DNA of 64,000 nt from DASZQY01 sp035548515 (GTDB lineage: Bacteria; Pseudomonadota; Alphaproteobacteria; Rhizobiales; Kaistiaceae). The notes beneath the pieces were generated by a model that searched no databases, was not told where the DNA came from, and saw only the letters and a program-made list of their open reading frames with translations. The position numbers were made by a program, and so were the translations under genes. Location of the stretch: contig DASZSW010000002.1 of NCBI GenBank assembly GCA_035548515.1, positions 134,860-198,859 of the forward strand. Reading direction: 5' to 3'. Positions 52,737-62,544 of the stretch are shown here, piece by piece (within the stretch, counting starts at the first letter, position 1; every line of letters begins with the position of its first letter).

Positions 52737-53503
52737 TCTGGCGCATATTGCTCAGCCTCGTGCTGCCATTCCTGATGGCGTTGCTCGGTCTGGCGAATAT
52801 CGCGTACTTCCAGCTCAACAACCTGATGCGCGAGGCGTGGCCGCCGGCGGTCACCTTCGCGATCTACGTCTCGGCGCTGGCCGAAATCGTGCTCGCGGCG
52901 ATCGCGGTCGTCATCCTGCGCGGGCGCTGGCGCGGGCACACGTTCGCCGGCGTCGTCGTGCTCATCGTCGCGTTCGCGGCATCCTTTGCGCCATGGGTCA
53001 CCGATATGGTCGTCACCGGCCAGCAGATGGCGGCGCAGCAGGCCGCCGGCGCCGACGCCGAGATGCAGTTCCAGGGCGACCTGCTCGATCGCAGCGGCGA
53101 CGTCGACGACCGCATCGACGCGAAGCAGCCGTTCACCGCGACCGAGGCGCTCGACCTGCTCGGCTTCGCCGCCGACGCCGACCTGTCATGGGAGAGTCTC
53201 CCAGACCACACGCCGGAGGCGTTCGCGCTGGTCGAGCAGGCGATCAGCGGCGGCATCCTCGACCCGAACGCGCTGACCACGACGACACCCACCGCCGATT
53301 CACCGGCCGAGACGATCACCGTCGCTTTCTACGAGCAGCGCATGCGGCCGGTGTCGCCGCGGCTGATCAAGAAGCACGACTGGGACGTGCTGCAGATTCT
53401 GGTCGCACACGGAGCGGACCTGTCCGGCGAGGGCGGGGCTGCTGTCCGGGCCGACCTTTCCCGCCAAATCACGATCAGCGGGCGCTACATCAGCCTGCAA
53501 TAA
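52733..53503 (+). CDS. Membrane protein with ankyrin-like C-terminal part
   Basis: The product has 256 residues from the ATG at 52733, preceded by GGGGAAGGG. Three membrane helices (about 5-30, 38-62 and 72-90) are followed by a soluble part. This has two ankyrin-like units, FALVEQAISGGILDPNAL and WDVLQILVAHGADLSGEG, separated by a variable insert. The open frame is continuous with the secreted-protein gene upstream, but its own ribosome site and start argue for separate translation. A role in protein-protein contact at the membrane is inferred. It ends 6 bases before the convergent ispA. Confidence 0.6.
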   Translation: MIWRILLSLVLPFLMALLGLANIAYFQLNNLMREAWPPAVTFAIYVSALAEIVLAAIAVVILRGRWRGHTFAGVVVLIVAFAASFAPWVTDMVVTGQQMAAQQAAGADAEMQFQGDLLDRSGDVDDRIDAKQPFTATEALDLLGFAADADLSWESLPDHTPEAFALVEQAISGGILDPNALTTTTPTADSPAETITVAFYEQRMRPVSPRLIKKHDWDVLQILVAHGADLSGEGGAAVRADLSRQITISGRYISLQ

Positions 53504-53508
53504 TGGCT

Positions 53509-54399
53509 CTAAGCCTCGCGCCGCCCGGCGAAGCGGACAGCGTCGGACAGCACTTTCGCCTCCTTTCCGAAGGGCGCAAGCAGCGCAATCGCCCCGGAAA
53601 CCTTGGCGTCGATCAGTGCCCGCGCGGCCGCGACGCCGTGCCGGGCAACGAACGTCGCCTTGCCGCGGTCAGCGTCTTTTCCTGTTTTCTTTCCGGCACT
53701 TAGCGGGTCGCCGGTGGCGTCGATCAGGTCGTCGGCGAGCTGGAAGATGGCGCCGAACGCCGCCCCATAGGCGACCAGCCGGGCGCGCTTGTCGGCGCTC
53801 GCCCGGCCCATGATCGCGCCGGCCTCGCAGGCAAAGCGGAACAGCGCGCCCGTCTTCATCGCCTGCAGGCGGGCGATATCCCCGTCCGCGAGCATTTGAT
53901 TTTCGGCTGCAAGATCAATCTGTTGGCCGCCGACCATGCCGGCGGCGCCGGCCGCCTCGGCCAGTCCGGTGACAAGCGCGGCGCGGATCCTGGCGTCGGG
54001 GTCGGTCGCCGGATCGGCCAGGATCGCGAACGCCATCGTCAGCAGCGCATCGCCGGCGAGGATCGCCGTCGCCTCGTCAAAGGCGCGGTGGACCGTGGGT
54101 CTGCCACGACGCATGTCGTCGTCGTCCATCGCCGGCAGGTCGTCGTGGACCAGGCTGTAGCAGTGGACGCACTCCAGGGCCGCGCCGGCCCGCATCGGCC
54201 CGTCGCCGCCGAGGCCGAGCAGGCGCGCCGACTCGATCACCAGAAAAGGGCGAAGCCGCTTGCCGGCGCCCAGCGCGGCGTGACGCATGGCGGCGGTCAG
54301 CCGCTCGGGCACCGCGGCATTGTCGGGGGAGAGGGCGCCGTCGAGGAAGGCTTCCGTCGCCGCCGCCGCCATCTGGAGCTCAACCAGAAACTCGGCCAT
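53509..54399 (-). CDS. ispA: Farnesyl diphosphate synthase (polyprenyl synthetase)
   Basis: The product has 296 residues. GAGKRLRPFLVIESARLLG, the first Asp-rich motif DDLPAMDDDDMRRGRPTVH and the second QLADDLIDATGD mark a short-chain trans-prenyl synthase. KTGALFRFACEAGAIMG and GKKTGKDADRGKATF are also typical. The first motif has four residues between Asp pairs, as in bacterial farnesyl diphosphate synthases. It condenses IPP with DMAPP and GPP to farnesyl diphosphate, using the products of the MEP pathway that includes ispG at 45.8 kb. It is divergent from mtgA. Confidence 0.92.
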   Translation of the reverse strand: MAEFLVELQMAAAATEAFLDGALSPDNAAVPERLTAAMRHAALGAGKRLRPFLVIESARLLGLGGDGPMRAGAALECVHCYSLVHDDLPAMDDDDMRRGRPTVHRAFDEATAILAGDALLTMAFAILADPATDPDARIRAALVTGLAEAAGAAGMVGGQQIDLAAENQMLADGDIARLQAMKTGALFRFACEAGAIMGRASADKRARLVAYGAAFGAIFQLADDLIDATGDPLSAGKKTGKDADRGKATFVARHGVAAARALIDAKVSGAIALLAPFGKEAKVLSDAVRFAGRREA

Positions 54400-54481
54400 G
54401 GGCGGCTATCGGCCCCGGAATCGCAGCCCGGTCAAGTGCGCCATTTGCACCGGCGCGAGGCGGCGGGTATTCGAACCGGCC

Positions 54482-55189
54482 GTGGCCGCTTCCCCGAAGG
54501 CACCTTCGCTTGGCCGCCGCATCTGGCGGATCGCCTGGCGCGTGGCGCTGGTGCTCGTCCTGATTCCAGCCGTGCTGGTGCCGCTCTATCGGTTCGTGCC
54601 GCCGGTCTCGACGCTGATGGCGTACGAATTCATTGCGCGCGGCGGCAATGTCCAGCGCAACTGGGTGCCCATCGGCCGCATCGCGCCGGTGGCGGTCGCC
54701 TCGGTGATGATGTCGGAAGACGGGCGCTTCTGCAGCCATCACGGCGTCGACTGGACCGAGCTCACGCGGGTCATCGACCGGCCGGGGGGACCCAATCGCG
54801 GCGCCTCGACCATCGCCATGCAGGCGGCCAAGAATCTCTTCCTGTGGCCGTCGCAATCGTATCTGCGCAAATCGGTCGAGATGCCGATCGCGCTCTATGC
54901 GGACTTCGTCTGGGGCAAGCGCCGCGAAATGGAAATCTATCTCAACATCGTCGAGTGGGGCCCCGGCATCTTCGGCATCGAGGCGGCGGCAAGGCACTAC
55001 TTCGACCGTAGCGCTGCCGCCCTGACCGCGAACCAGGCGGCGTTGCTGGCCGCGGCGCTGCCCAATCCGGACGAGCGCAACCCCGCCCATCCCTCGGCCG
55101 GCATGCGCAGCATTGCGGGAACCATCGCCGACCGGGCCCGGCAGTCCGGCGCTTACACGGATTGCCTAGGGCTGTCGTCGCGGCTATAA
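54482..55189 (+). CDS. mtgA: Monofunctional peptidoglycan glycosyltransferase
   Basis: The product has 235 residues from the GTG at 54482, giving the usual length. The frame extends to 54287 but would overlap ispA; an ATG at 54398 is an alternative. One membrane helix (about 22-42) anchors the protein, followed by the GT51 domain: EDGRFCSHHGVDW with the catalytic Glu, RGASTIAMQAAKNLFLW, RKSVEMPIALYADFVWGKREM-type substrate helix (RREMEIYLNIVEWGPGIFG) and EAAARHYF. It polymerises lipid II into glycan strands in the periplasm. The ispA-mtgA-rpmF neighbourhood is common in Hyphomicrobiales. Confidence 0.93.
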   Translation: MAASPKAPSLGRRIWRIAWRVALVLVLIPAVLVPLYRFVPPVSTLMAYEFIARGGNVQRNWVPIGRIAPVAVASVMMSEDGRFCSHHGVDWTELTRVIDRPGGPNRGASTIAMQAAKNLFLWPSQSYLRKSVEMPIALYADFVWGKRREMEIYLNIVEWGPGIFGIEAAARHYFDRSAAALTANQAALLAAALPNPDERNPAHPSAGMRSIAGTIADRARQSGAYTDCLGLSSRL

Positions 55190-55221
55190 GGCCGCCACTT
55201 TCCAGATCCAAGGGTTCCGTC

Positions 55222-55404
55222 ATGGCCGTTCCGAAACGAAAGACCTCGCCGTCGAAGCGCGGCATGCGCCGCTCCGCCGACGCGCTGAAGCGTCCCACCT
55301 ACATCGAAGACAAGGATTCCGGCGAACTTCGCCGGCCGCATCACATCGACCTCAAGTCGGGGATGTATCGCGGCCGCCAGGTGCTCACGCCGAAGGGCGA
55401 ATAG
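55222..55404 (+). CDS. rpmF: 50S ribosomal protein L32
   Basis: The product has 60 residues, starting MAVPKRKTSPSKRGMRRSAD, which is the invariant bL32 opening. The alphaproteobacterial continuation (LKRPTYIEDKDSGELRRPHHID) lacks the zinc-binding cysteines found in some bacteria. It is a structural component of the large ribosomal subunit. It follows mtgA after 32 bases on the same strand and is closed by a strong terminator. Confidence 0.98.
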   Translation: MAVPKRKTSPSKRGMRRSADALKRPTYIEDKDSGELRRPHHIDLKSGMYRGRQVLTPKGE

Positions 55405-55431
55405 CCCCGCAGCTGCCGTTCAGCATGCCAG

Positions 55432-55457
55432 AAGGCCGGCTTCGCGCCGGCCTTTTT
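55432..55457 (+). terminator. Intrinsic terminator of rpmF
   Basis: GGCCGGC, loop TTCGC, GCCGGCC followed by TTTTT and then GTTTG, 28 bases after the rpmF stop. Perfect stem and U-tract; the clearest intrinsic terminator in the window. Confidence 0.85.
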
Positions 55458-55517
55458 GTTTGTCATATCAGTACGCTATGATCTCCGCTCTGCGGCAATC
55501 GCCCCCGGGGAAATCCC

Positions 55518-55934
55518 ATGCTCACCGCCATCCCGCTCACCGTCGTCCCGCTGATCATCTTCAACCTGATCGCCCACACGGCGGGGGCGGCCCACTGGGC
55601 CGACAAGGCCTTCGACCTGCCGCTCATTTCCGGCTACTGCGCCGTCAGCTACGGCGACCTGCTCGTCCTCGTCGGCCTCGTGATGCTGTTCTTCGAGACG
55701 CTGCGCTCGGCGGCGCCGGCGCGTACGGCGATGATCGCCAACCACATCGTTTCGACGGTGCTGCTCATCGTCTACGTCGTCCAGTTCCTGGCCGACCCTC
55801 AGGCCGGCGATTCCCTCTATCTCATCCTCACCGCGATTGCGCTGTTCGACGTGATCGCCGGGTTCACGATCTCGATCCGCACGGCGCAACGCGACATCAC
55901 CTACGCCGGCGACCCGGCGATCACGCATCACTAA
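55518..55934 (+). CDS. Four-helix membrane protein of unknown function
   Basis: The product has 138 residues with four evident membrane helices: about 5-22, 46-62, 73-92 and 100-118 (e.g. LTVVPLIIFNLIAHTAG, LLVLVGLVMLFFETL, NHIVSTVLLIVYVVQFL, LYLILTAIALFDVIAGFTI). ATG lies behind GGGGAAATC. I do not recognise a precise family; it resembles small uncharacterised inner-membrane proteins that are frequent in rhizobia. It lies between the rpmF terminator and the EAL protein. Confidence 0.7.
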   Translation: MLTAIPLTVVPLIIFNLIAHTAGAAHWADKAFDLPLISGYCAVSYGDLLVLVGLVMLFFETLRSAAPARTAMIANHIVSTVLLIVYVVQFLADPQAGDSLYLILTAIALFDVIAGFTISIRTAQRDITYAGDPAITHH

Positions 55935-56030
55935 CCGCGCGTTAACCGCGGGCGTCGAATTCGCCGCCGGCGGTCACGGCGGCGGGCGTATAGGCTTGGC
56001 GCTTCCTTAAGGCGCCGTGTGCTCCAATGG

Positions 56031-57827
56031 ATGGGCACCAACCACCTGGCCACGCTCACGCTCGTGACGGATCGCGACCCACATCCAGCGGCCACCGATG
56101 GCGCCGCACCTGCGCTCGCCAACGGCGGCGGCCGCGGGCCTGCGGCCAGCGTGCACGAGATTCTCTCGGCAGCCGGCGAGGTCGCCTACGAATGGTCGAT
56201 CGGCGACGACCGGATCGAATGGGGCCCGAACGCGCCGGAAGTGCTGGGCGTGCGTGCGACACAGGACATCGCAAGCGGCCGCCTGTACGCCGCGCTCACC
56301 GATCCCGCCAATCTCTCCAGCCGGCACGACGTCATCCTCAACGGCACCGCGACGGACCACGGCAAGGGCGTGCCTTACGAAGTCGAATACACGCTGCTGC
56401 CGAGCGGACTGGGCGGGCCACGGGTCATTGTCGAGGATACCGGCCGCTGGTTTGCCGATGGCAGCGGCAAGCCGCAGCGGGCCCGCGGCGTCGTGCGGGT
56501 GGTCAACGAGCGGCGCGAGCGCGAGCAGCGACTGGCGTTTCTTTCGCGCTACGACGAGCTCACCGGCTACTTCAATCGCCAGCATCTGCTGGCGACGCTG
56601 GACGACGCGCTGAACAATGCCAAGCGCGCGCACACCTCGATCGCGTTTCTCATCATCGCGGTGGATTCGTTTCGCGCGATCAACGAGGCGTATGGCTTCG
56701 AGACCGCGGATCAGGTGTTCGCGGCGGTGGCGCGGCGCATCAAGTCGCAGCTGCGCGATGGCGATGCCATCGGCCGCTACTCCGGCAACAAGCTCGGCAT
56801 CGTCCTCATGAATTGCGACGAGAAGGACATGCACATCGCGGCCGAGCGTTTCCACGCCACCGTGCGCAATGGCGTGATCACCGCGGGTGAAAGCTCGGTC
56901 GCAGTCACCGTCTCCATCGGGGGCGTCGGCCTGCCGCGCAACGCGCGCACTCTGGGCGAGGCCATGGCGCGAGCCCAGGAAAGCCTGCATCAGGCGCGTA
57001 GCCGCGGATACGGCCGTTTCGTGGCGTACACGCCTTCGCCCGCCGAGGAACTGCGCCGCCGGTCGAACGCGGCTCTGTCGTCGGAACTGGTCGCCGCCCT
57101 CGAGGGCGGGCGGCTCAAGCTGTTCTTCCAGCCGGTGGTCGACGCCGCGCAGCGCAAGCCGCAGTTCTACGAGGCTCTGGTGCGCCTGCAGAGGGCCAAC
57201 GGCACCTTTGCCCCGGCGGCGGATTTCATCGAGCTTTGCGAGCGCCTCGGACTTATCCGGCTGGTCGACAGCTACACGCTGGCGCAGACGCTGAGCCTGC
57301 TCAGGAACGATCGCGCGGCACGCGTTTCGCTGAATGTCTCGGCCGAGACGATCGGCGACGGCGAGTGGCTGTCGCTGCTGGCCGAGAGCGTCGCGCGCGA
57401 CCGCGACATAGCCGGCCGCCTGATCATCGAGATCACAGAGACTGCCGTCATACGGAATCTGGACGAGGTCGCCCACTTCATCGCGACACTGCACGATCTC
57501 GGGTGCCTGGTCGCGATGGACGATTTCGGCGCCGGCTTCTCGTCGTTCCGCCATCTGCGGACCTTCGGCGTCGACATCGTCAAGATCGCCGGCGAGTTCA
57601 TCCGGGACCTGCCGCACAGCCGCGACGACCAGGCCTTCGTCAAGGCGCTGACCCAGCTCGCGCGCAACTTCGATATCGACGTCGTCGCCGAATGGGTGCA
57701 GGACGAAGAAAGCGCCGTGCTCCTGCAGGGCTACGGCGTCGACATGCTGCAGGGTACCTTGATCAGCCCGGCGGTCGAGACGCTGCCGCAGGATGAGGTG
57801 CGACCGGCCGAGGCGGCAGGACGCTGA
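56031..57827 (+). CDS. PAS / degenerate GGDEF / EAL c-di-GMP phosphodiesterase
   Basis: The product has 598 residues from the ATG at 56031; GTG at 56019 is possible. It is cytoplasmic, with no membrane helix. A PAS domain (about 42-160, EWSIGDDRIEWGPNAPEVLGV) is followed by a GGDEF domain (about 170-330). There the signature is replaced by SGNKL (251-255), so cyclase activity is lost. The EAL domain (about 345-585) has EAL at 381-383, IIEITETAVI, AMDDFGAGFSSFRHL and VVAEWVQDEES in place of the usual VxGVE but keeping the Glu, so phosphodiesterase activity is likely. It is convergent on phaR, a placing that is common in rhizobial genomes. Confidence 0.85.
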   Translation: MGTNHLATLTLVTDRDPHPAATDGAAPALANGGGRGPAASVHEILSAAGEVAYEWSIGDDRIEWGPNAPEVLGVRATQDIASGRLYAALTDPANLSSRHDVILNGTATDHGKGVPYEVEYTLLPSGLGGPRVIVEDTGRWFADGSGKPQRARGVVRVVNERREREQRLAFLSRYDELTGYFNRQHLLATLDDALNNAKRAHTSIAFLIIAVDSFRAINEAYGFETADQVFAAVARRIKSQLRDGDAIGRYSGNKLGIVLMNCDEKDMHIAAERFHATVRNGVITAGESSVAVTVSIGGVGLPRNARTLGEAMARAQESLHQARSRGYGRFVAYTPSPAEELRRRSNAALSSELVAALEGGRLKLFFQPVVDAAQRKPQFYEALVRLQRANGTFAPAADFIELCERLGLIRLVDSYTLAQTLSLLRNDRAARVSLNVSAETIGDGEWLSLLAESVARDRDIAGRLIIEITETAVIRNLDEVAHFIATLHDLGCLVAMDDFGAGFSSFRHLRTFGVDIVKIAGEFIRDLPHSRDDQAFVKALTQLARNFDIDVVAEWVQDEESAVLLQGYGVDMLQGTLISPAVETLPQDEVRPAEAAGR

Positions 57828-57833
57828 CCCGGG

Positions 57834-58448
57834 CTACTTCTTGTCGGACAGGCGGTCGAGCCGACCCTGCATCTCATCCAGCTGGCGGCGAAGCGCGTCG
57901 ATGTCGCCGCTCTCCGCCTTCGACGGCGCGGCAGGGCGCGGCGTGGCCGCGTCGGGGCGGGCGCTGCCGTTGCCGAAGGGCAGGAACATGCGCATGGCCT
58001 GCTCGAACATCTCGGTATTGCGGCGAACCTGATCGTTGATCGCATCCATCGCCCCCGGCCCGAAGGCGCCGGTGCCGAACGCGTTCGGCCCGAAGGCATT
58101 GGCCATCTGGCTGCGCAGCTTGTCCTGCTCGCGCACGAGCGAGTCGATGGAGAAGTCGAGATAGGTCGGGATCAGGTTCTGGATGGAGTCGCCATAGAAG
58201 CGGATGAGCTGGCGCAGGAAGGTGATCGGCAGGAGATTCTGCCCCTTGTTCTCCTGCTCGAAGATGATCTGGGTAAGGACCGTGCGCGTGATGTCTTCGC
58301 CAGTCTTGGCGTCAACAACGGTGAAGTCCTCGCCGTTCTTGACCATGGCGGCCAGGTCTTCAAGCGTCACGTAAGTCGAGGTTCCGGTGTTGTAGAGACG
58401 CCGGTTGGCGTACTTCTTTATCACCGTCGGTTCTTCTTCCTTCGCCAT
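57834..58448 (-). CDS. phaR: PhaR, polyhydroxyalkanoate synthesis repressor
   Basis: The product has 204 residues from the ATG at 58448; longer frame to 58604 is unsupported. The N-terminal PHB/PHA accumulation regulator DNA-binding domain (about 10-70) shows VIKKYANRRLYNTGTSTYVTL and VVDAKTGEDITRTVLTQIIFEQE. The PHB-binding part follows, with LLPITFLRQLIRFYGDSIQ and PTYLDFSIDSL, and then an Ala/Pro linker and a C-terminal coiled coil (ALRRQLDEMQGRLDRLS). PhaR binds PHB granules and represses phasin and related genes. It is divergent from phaA with a gap of about 210 bases. Confidence 0.95.
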   Translation of the reverse strand: MAKEEEPTVIKKYANRRLYNTGTSTYVTLEDLAAMVKNGEDFTVVDAKTGEDITRTVLTQIIFEQENKGQNLLPITFLRQLIRFYGDSIQNLIPTYLDFSIDSLVREQDKLRSQMANAFGPNAFGTGAFGPGAMDAINDQVRRNTEMFEQAMRMFLPFGNGSARPDAATPRPAAPSKAESGDIDALRRQLDEMQGRLDRLSDKK

Positions 58449-58659
58449 CTCCGTGGTCCCGGACCCCGAGGTTACCGGCACGCCCGATGCGTGATCCAAC
58501 GCACGGGCATGCCCTGCTAACTCCCCCAAGATATGGGCTTTTTCCGAACGGCGCCAATATATTGTGCGTTGCCGTTGTCTGTACTGCGCCGCAACCGTTG
58601 ACATGGTTAGCGGTGATGGTCAGGAGTGACGGCAAGTCCCGATCGCCGAGGAGTTGTCC

Positions 58660-59838
<1,179 letters not shown>

Positions 59839-59966
59839 GCGCCCGCCTGCCGGCGAGTGGGCACTGCAGCAACGAATTCCGAACCAAGCAGGCGCTGCGC
59901 GCTTCCGCGTGCGGCGGCGGCATGGTTTGATCGCCGTGGCATAGCAGACGAGGGGAATGCAGCATC

Positions 59967-60695
59967 ATGGCGAAGGTCGCCATCGTCACGGGGGGAACGC
60001 GCGGCATCGGCGCGGCGATCGCCAAGGCACTGAAAGGAACGGGCGCTGCCGTGGCGGCGACCTATCACGGCAACGACGAGGCGGCGGCCGTGTTCAAGGC
60101 GCAAACCGGTGTCGCCACCTACAAGTGGGACGTAGCCGACAGCAACGCCTCCGCGGCTGGCGTGAAGCAGGTCGAGGCCGACCTCGGCCCGGTCGATATC
60201 CTCGTCAACAACGCCGGCATCACCCAGGATTCGATGTTTCACAAGATGAGCTGGGAGCAGTGGTCACGCGTCATCCGCACCAACCTCGATTCCATGTTTG
60301 CCATGACGCGGCCGGTGATCGAGGGCATGCGCGAGCGCGGCCGCGGCCGTATCGTCAACATCTCGTCGATCAACGGACAGAAGGGCGCCCTCGGGCAAGC
60401 CAACTACGCAGCCGCCAAGGCCGGCATCATCGGCTTCACGAAGTCGCTCGCCCTGGAAAGCGCGCGCAAGGGCATCACGGTGAACGCGATCTGTCCGGGC
60501 TACATCGATACCGACATGGTCGCCAACGTTCCGCCCAAGGCCATGGAGGGAATACTGGCGCAAATTCCGATCGGCCGCCTGGGTTCGGCCGACGAGGTCG
60601 CCGCGCTGGTGCTCTACCTGGTGTCGGACGCGGCGGCGTTCATGACCGGCGCCGTGGTTTCGATGAACGGCGGCCAGTACCTCGCAAACGGGTAA
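59967..60695 (+). CDS. phaB: Acetoacetyl-CoA reductase
   Basis: The product has 242 residues, ATG behind GAGGGGAA. SDR motifs: VTGGTRGIGAAIAKAL, NNAGITQDSMFHKMSWEQW (characteristic for PhaB), catalytic Ser near 133, Tyr147 and Lys151 (ANYAAAKAG) and GYIDTDMVANV. It reduces acetoacetyl-CoA to R-3-hydroxybutyryl-CoA with NADPH. It forms the biosynthetic pair with phaA; no phaC synthase gene is in the window. Confidence 0.96.
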   Translation: MAKVAIVTGGTRGIGAAIAKALKGTGAAVAATYHGNDEAAAVFKAQTGVATYKWDVADSNASAAGVKQVEADLGPVDILVNNAGITQDSMFHKMSWEQWSRVIRTNLDSMFAMTRPVIEGMRERGRGRIVNISSINGQKGALGQANYAAAKAGIIGFTKSLALESARKGITVNAICPGYIDTDMVANVPPKAMEGILAQIPIGRLGSADEVAALVLYLVSDAAAFMTGAVVSMNGGQYLANG

Positions 60696-60725
60696 CCCCG
60701 GCTTCGCCAGTTCGCCCGCGGCAGG

Positions 60726-62405
60726 CTACTCGTCGCCGCGGTTGCGATTGTACGAGGCAATGATGCGCTGGATCTGATCGCCGATGTCGCCGCTTTCGGC
60801 GTCGTCATCAGGTTCCGCTTCGGGCTCTGGTTCTGGCGGCGACGGGCGTGCGGCCTTGCCGGCGTTGCGCGAGGCCGACGGCGGCGCGTCGTCGTCCTCG
60901 ACGGCGATCTCCTCGTCGATCTCCTCCATCTCAGGCTCGATCTCCGCTGAATCCTCGACAAGGACGTCGACGGCCTCCGCGATCGCCGCCAGGATCGAGC
61001 TCTCGAGCGCGTCGGCATTCTCCTGCGAGCGCGCCGGTGTCGGCGGCGGTGGCGCCGGCATGGCCTCCTCCTCCTCCTCATCGACGGGCGGGGCGGGAGG
61101 CGGCGGCACTTTCGGCGCGGGCTTTGCCGGCAGCGGGGTGCGCGTGCCGGCGGGTTTCATCTTCGCCGCGCCGGCGATGCGCGCCGCGATCACGGCCTTG
61201 GCTTCCTCGCGCGCGGTGGGGAGGGGTACCGGCTTCGCCGCGGCGGCGGATTTCGGCAAGTCGACGGGGCGCACCGGCTGGGCACGCGGCGGCGCGGGCG
61301 TGCGCGGCGCCGACTTGGCTTTGTCCGGCGCCGGCGGCTTGGTGACGGCCTTGGCCACCTCGCGCTCGATGGTCTCCGCAATCGCGGCCTTCGCGGCGGC
61401 CGGCGCCTCGGCAACGGCCGGTGCAGCCGTGGTCGGCGGGGCTGCTTTGGGCAGCGTGGAGGGCGGTGGCCGGCTCAGGAACCAGGCGCTGAGAAGATTC
61501 TCCTCGCGGTCGGTGAGCGGGATGCCGGCATTGCCGATGAGGTAGCGGGCCTGCTCGCGGAACACTTCCGCCAGGCGCTCGGGCGTGTCGTTGGTCGAGA
61601 AGACGTGCCCCTTCAGCGCGAGGCCCTTCACGATGAACACGATTTGCCGCCGGTTGACGTTGCGGCCTCCGGCGACCATGCGTTCGGCGACGTTCTTGGC
61701 GGTGGACTGGAAGTGGTAGCCGTTGGCCGTGATCTCATCGGTGAGATGCCGGAACAGCTCGGCGTAGGTCTTCGGAGAGAAGAGCGGGATATTGGTCGCC
61801 GCGTGGATGCGGCGAGCGAAGGCCTCGATATCGGCGCGCTCGCTGGAGGCAGAAGAGGGAGCGGGCGGGGGTGTCTTCGCTTCCGGTGCCGGCTTCGGCT
61901 CGGCATTCAGGAAGCGGGCGAAGTCGGCGGTCTCGAGCACCAGATCGGCCGCTGTCTTGTCGGGTTCGCTGGTGCCGTCGTCGGCATAGATCGCGGTTGT
62001 CCGCCCGGCGCCTTTCAGGCGCGCAAGCAGCGGCTTCAGCTCGGCGCCGGCGCTGAGGATGACGAATTCCTCGTAGCCATCACCACGGGCGAGCAACTCA
62101 ACGGTGTCCATGGCGATATGGAGGTCGGCCGCGTTCCGCGTGCCGCTCTCGGCGGCGTCGACCATCTCGAAACCGGCGGCGGCGAGGGCGTCGCGCGGCT
62201 TGCCGCGCACGCTCGGACCGATATAGCAGCGCTTGACGACGAGGCGACGGCGGTTGCCATCGTCTCCGAGCAGGCGCCCGGACTCAAGCGCCGCCAGCCA
62301 CGCAACGGCCCTGTCGGCCAGCCTGGTCTCGCCCGTCGCGCCCGCGAGACTCCGCTGTACGCTGTCATAGTCGACAAGCAGTACGCTCTTGGTCGGTTCG
62401 GCCAT
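60726..62405 (-). CDS. NYN-domain (PIN-like) protein with winged-helix and acidic tail
   Basis: The product has 559 residues. The NYN/LabA-like domain (about 5-165) starts KSVLLVDYDSVQRSL, with acidic residues in LHIAMDTVELLARG and FVILSAGAELKPLLARLKG, the pattern of a PIN-fold metal nuclease. A helical domain (about 190-300), with NIPLFSPKTYAELFRHLTDEI and RRQIVFIVKGLALKGHVF, resembles a winged-helix/OST-HTH-like module. The last 250 residues are Pro/Ala-rich, then strongly acidic (VDEEEEEAMPAPPPP, EMEEIDEEIAVEDDD), probably disordered. RNA binding or cleavage is inferred. No membrane segment. It lies between phaB and gloB without obvious operon partners. Confidence 0.75.
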   Translation of the reverse strand: MAEPTKSVLLVDYDSVQRSLAGATGETRLADRAVAWLAALESGRLLGDDGNRRRLVVKRCYIGPSVRGKPRDALAAAGFEMVDAAESGTRNAADLHIAMDTVELLARGDGYEEFVILSAGAELKPLLARLKGAGRTTAIYADDGTSEPDKTAADLVLETADFARFLNAEPKPAPEAKTPPPAPSSASSERADIEAFARRIHAATNIPLFSPKTYAELFRHLTDEITANGYHFQSTAKNVAERMVAGGRNVNRRQIVFIVKGLALKGHVFSTNDTPERLAEVFREQARYLIGNAGIPLTDREENLLSAWFLSRPPPSTLPKAAPPTTAAPAVAEAPAAAKAAIAETIEREVAKAVTKPPAPDKAKSAPRTPAPPRAQPVRPVDLPKSAAAAKPVPLPTAREEAKAVIAARIAGAAKMKPAGTRTPLPAKPAPKVPPPPAPPVDEEEEEAMPAPPPPTPARSQENADALESSILAAIAEAVDVLVEDSAEIEPEMEEIDEEIAVEDDDAPPSASRNAGKAARPSPPEPEPEAEPDDDAESGDIGDQIQRIIASYNRNRGDE

Positions 62406-62544
62406 CGTCCTCCGCAGGCGTCAAAAAAAGCGCCCGGTACTTCTCGTTCAGTTGCCACGGGTTAGCGCAGCTTAAGCCGTGCGGCCAGCCTGGGTCCACA
62501 CGATTTGACGATTATCCTTGCGTCAAACCCGACGGCAAGGGCGC

